From assembly GCA_947453015.1 (NCBI GenBank), contig CANGFL010000091.1, forward strand, positions 1 to 6,120: a stretch of DNA of 6,120 nt, given 5' to 3'. Every line of letters begins with the position of its first letter. Position 1 is the first letter of the stretch. The DNA comes from Oxalobacteraceae bacterium (GTDB lineage Bacteria > Pseudomonadota > Gammaproteobacteria > Burkholderiales > Burkholderiaceae_D). The position numbers and the translations under genes were made by a program. The notes under the pieces were generated by a model. It did not search any database and was not told the DNA's origin. It saw only the letters and a program-made list of their open reading frames with translations. This document shows, in pieces, positions 5,915 to 6,120 of the stretch.

Positions 5915-5961
5915 AATCCCATCAGACCGACACCTTTCTAAAAGGGCTTCGCTATGGGATT
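5915..5961. repeat. Nested inverted repeat over the start of the ParD-like fragment
   Basis: AATCCCAT (5915-5922) and ATGGGATT (5954-5961) are perfect complements 31 bases apart. Within them CCTTT (5933-5937) and AAAGG (5941-5945) form a second stem. In RNA the outer stem would bury the ATG and the inner stem part of the AAGGG ribosome site. It may be a leftover operator or translational control element of the antitoxin gene. Confidence 0.5.
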
Positions 5962-6007
5962 CATTCGCAAAACTATCACCCTGACCGAACAACAAGGTAG
6001 CTGCTGA
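5954..6007 (+). pseudogene. Truncated ParD-like ribbon-helix-helix antitoxin
   Basis: The frame reads MGFIRKTITLTEQQGSC and then stops. The first fourteen residues match the start of ParD-type antitoxins ('M-x-x-I-R-K-T-I-T-L-T-E-Q-Q'), the beta-strand that contacts DNA in the ribbon-helix-helix dimer. The two helices and the toxin-binding tail are missing, and nothing ParD-like or ParE-like follows in the remaining 113 bases. AAGGG seven to eight bases before the ATG looks like its original ribosome site, so the start is intact and the loss is downstream. It lies 73 bases after the TolC stop on the same strand. A 17-residue product would have no antitoxin function. Confidence 0.72.
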
Positions 6008-6044
6008 GACGGGGTATCGAACTAGCCTAAATAGGGCTAAGCCA

Positions 6045-6092
6045 CATCAAAAAATCATTATTTACTGCGCAGTAAATATTACGTTTTTGATG
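6045..6092. repeat. 48-base imperfect palindrome with perfect 20-base core
   Basis: The core TATTTACTGCGCAGTAAATA (6059-6078) is a perfect palindrome. The outer arms CATCAAAAA (6045-6053) and TTTTTGATG (6084-6092) are also perfect and share the same centre, between 6068 and 6069. Only the five-base segments between core and arms fail to pair (one match of five). It may be an operator for a dimeric regulator, or a terminator-like hairpin with A and T tracts. A weak promoter-like sequence follows (TAGAAT at 6102-6107), which would suit an operator for a gene beyond the window. Confidence 0.7.
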
Positions 6093-6120
6093 AATATTGG
6101 ATAGAATCGGCATATTTACA

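Noticed and set aside
6087..6116. TTGATG-N18-CATATT as a promoter
   Set aside because: Four of six matches in each hexamer is near chance in AT-rich DNA, and the gene it would serve is outside the window.

Overview
The window looks like the chromosome of a Gram-negative proteobacterium, most likely a betaproteobacterium of the Burkholderiales type. The evidence is a TolC-family outer-membrane channel with a signal peptide, a membrane-anchored class I c-type cytochrome of the c5 kind, a YqjE-like membrane protein pair, and a tRNA with encoded CCA. The species assignment is an inference from gene style, not from a database match.

Layout. (1) 6-780, plus strand: two overlapping genes, a YqjE-like 'phage holin family' inner-membrane protein and a small basic partner. 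They end at a strong bidirectional terminator (857-893) shared with the convergent cytochrome gene. (2) 917-1420, minus strand: a single-heme membrane-anchored cytochrome c, with a good Shine-Dalgarno and a perfect -10 box upstream. (3) 1564-1639, plus strand: tRNA-Arg with anticodon CCG. (4) 1842-3586, minus strand: a compact two-gene operon with a HipA-like kinase-fold protein first and an unrecognised 302-residue protein second. It sits directly behind the tRNA and appears more AT-rich than its neighbours. (5) 3587-4308: a 722-base gap with no intact gene. It holds several hairpins and a decayed piece of a HigA-type helix-turn-helix antitoxin (4001-4111). (6) 4309-5880, plus strand: the TolC-family channel. 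(7) 5881-6120: the first 17 codons of a ParD-like antitoxin cut short by a stop, an inverted repeat over its start, and a 48-base imperfect palindrome with a perfect 20-base core.

How it fits together. The holin-like pair, cytochrome, tRNA and TolC gene look like ordinary core genes. The stretch between the tRNA and tolC looks like an accessory insertion: a HipA-like kinase cassette plus toxin-antitoxin debris. More debris of the same general kind lies on the far side of tolC. The kinase and its partner are probably co-transcribed and may act together, as HipA-family kinases are often paired with a small partner gene, but the substrate cannot be read from the sequence. No integrase, transposase, CRISPR array or recognisable attachment-site duplication was seen.
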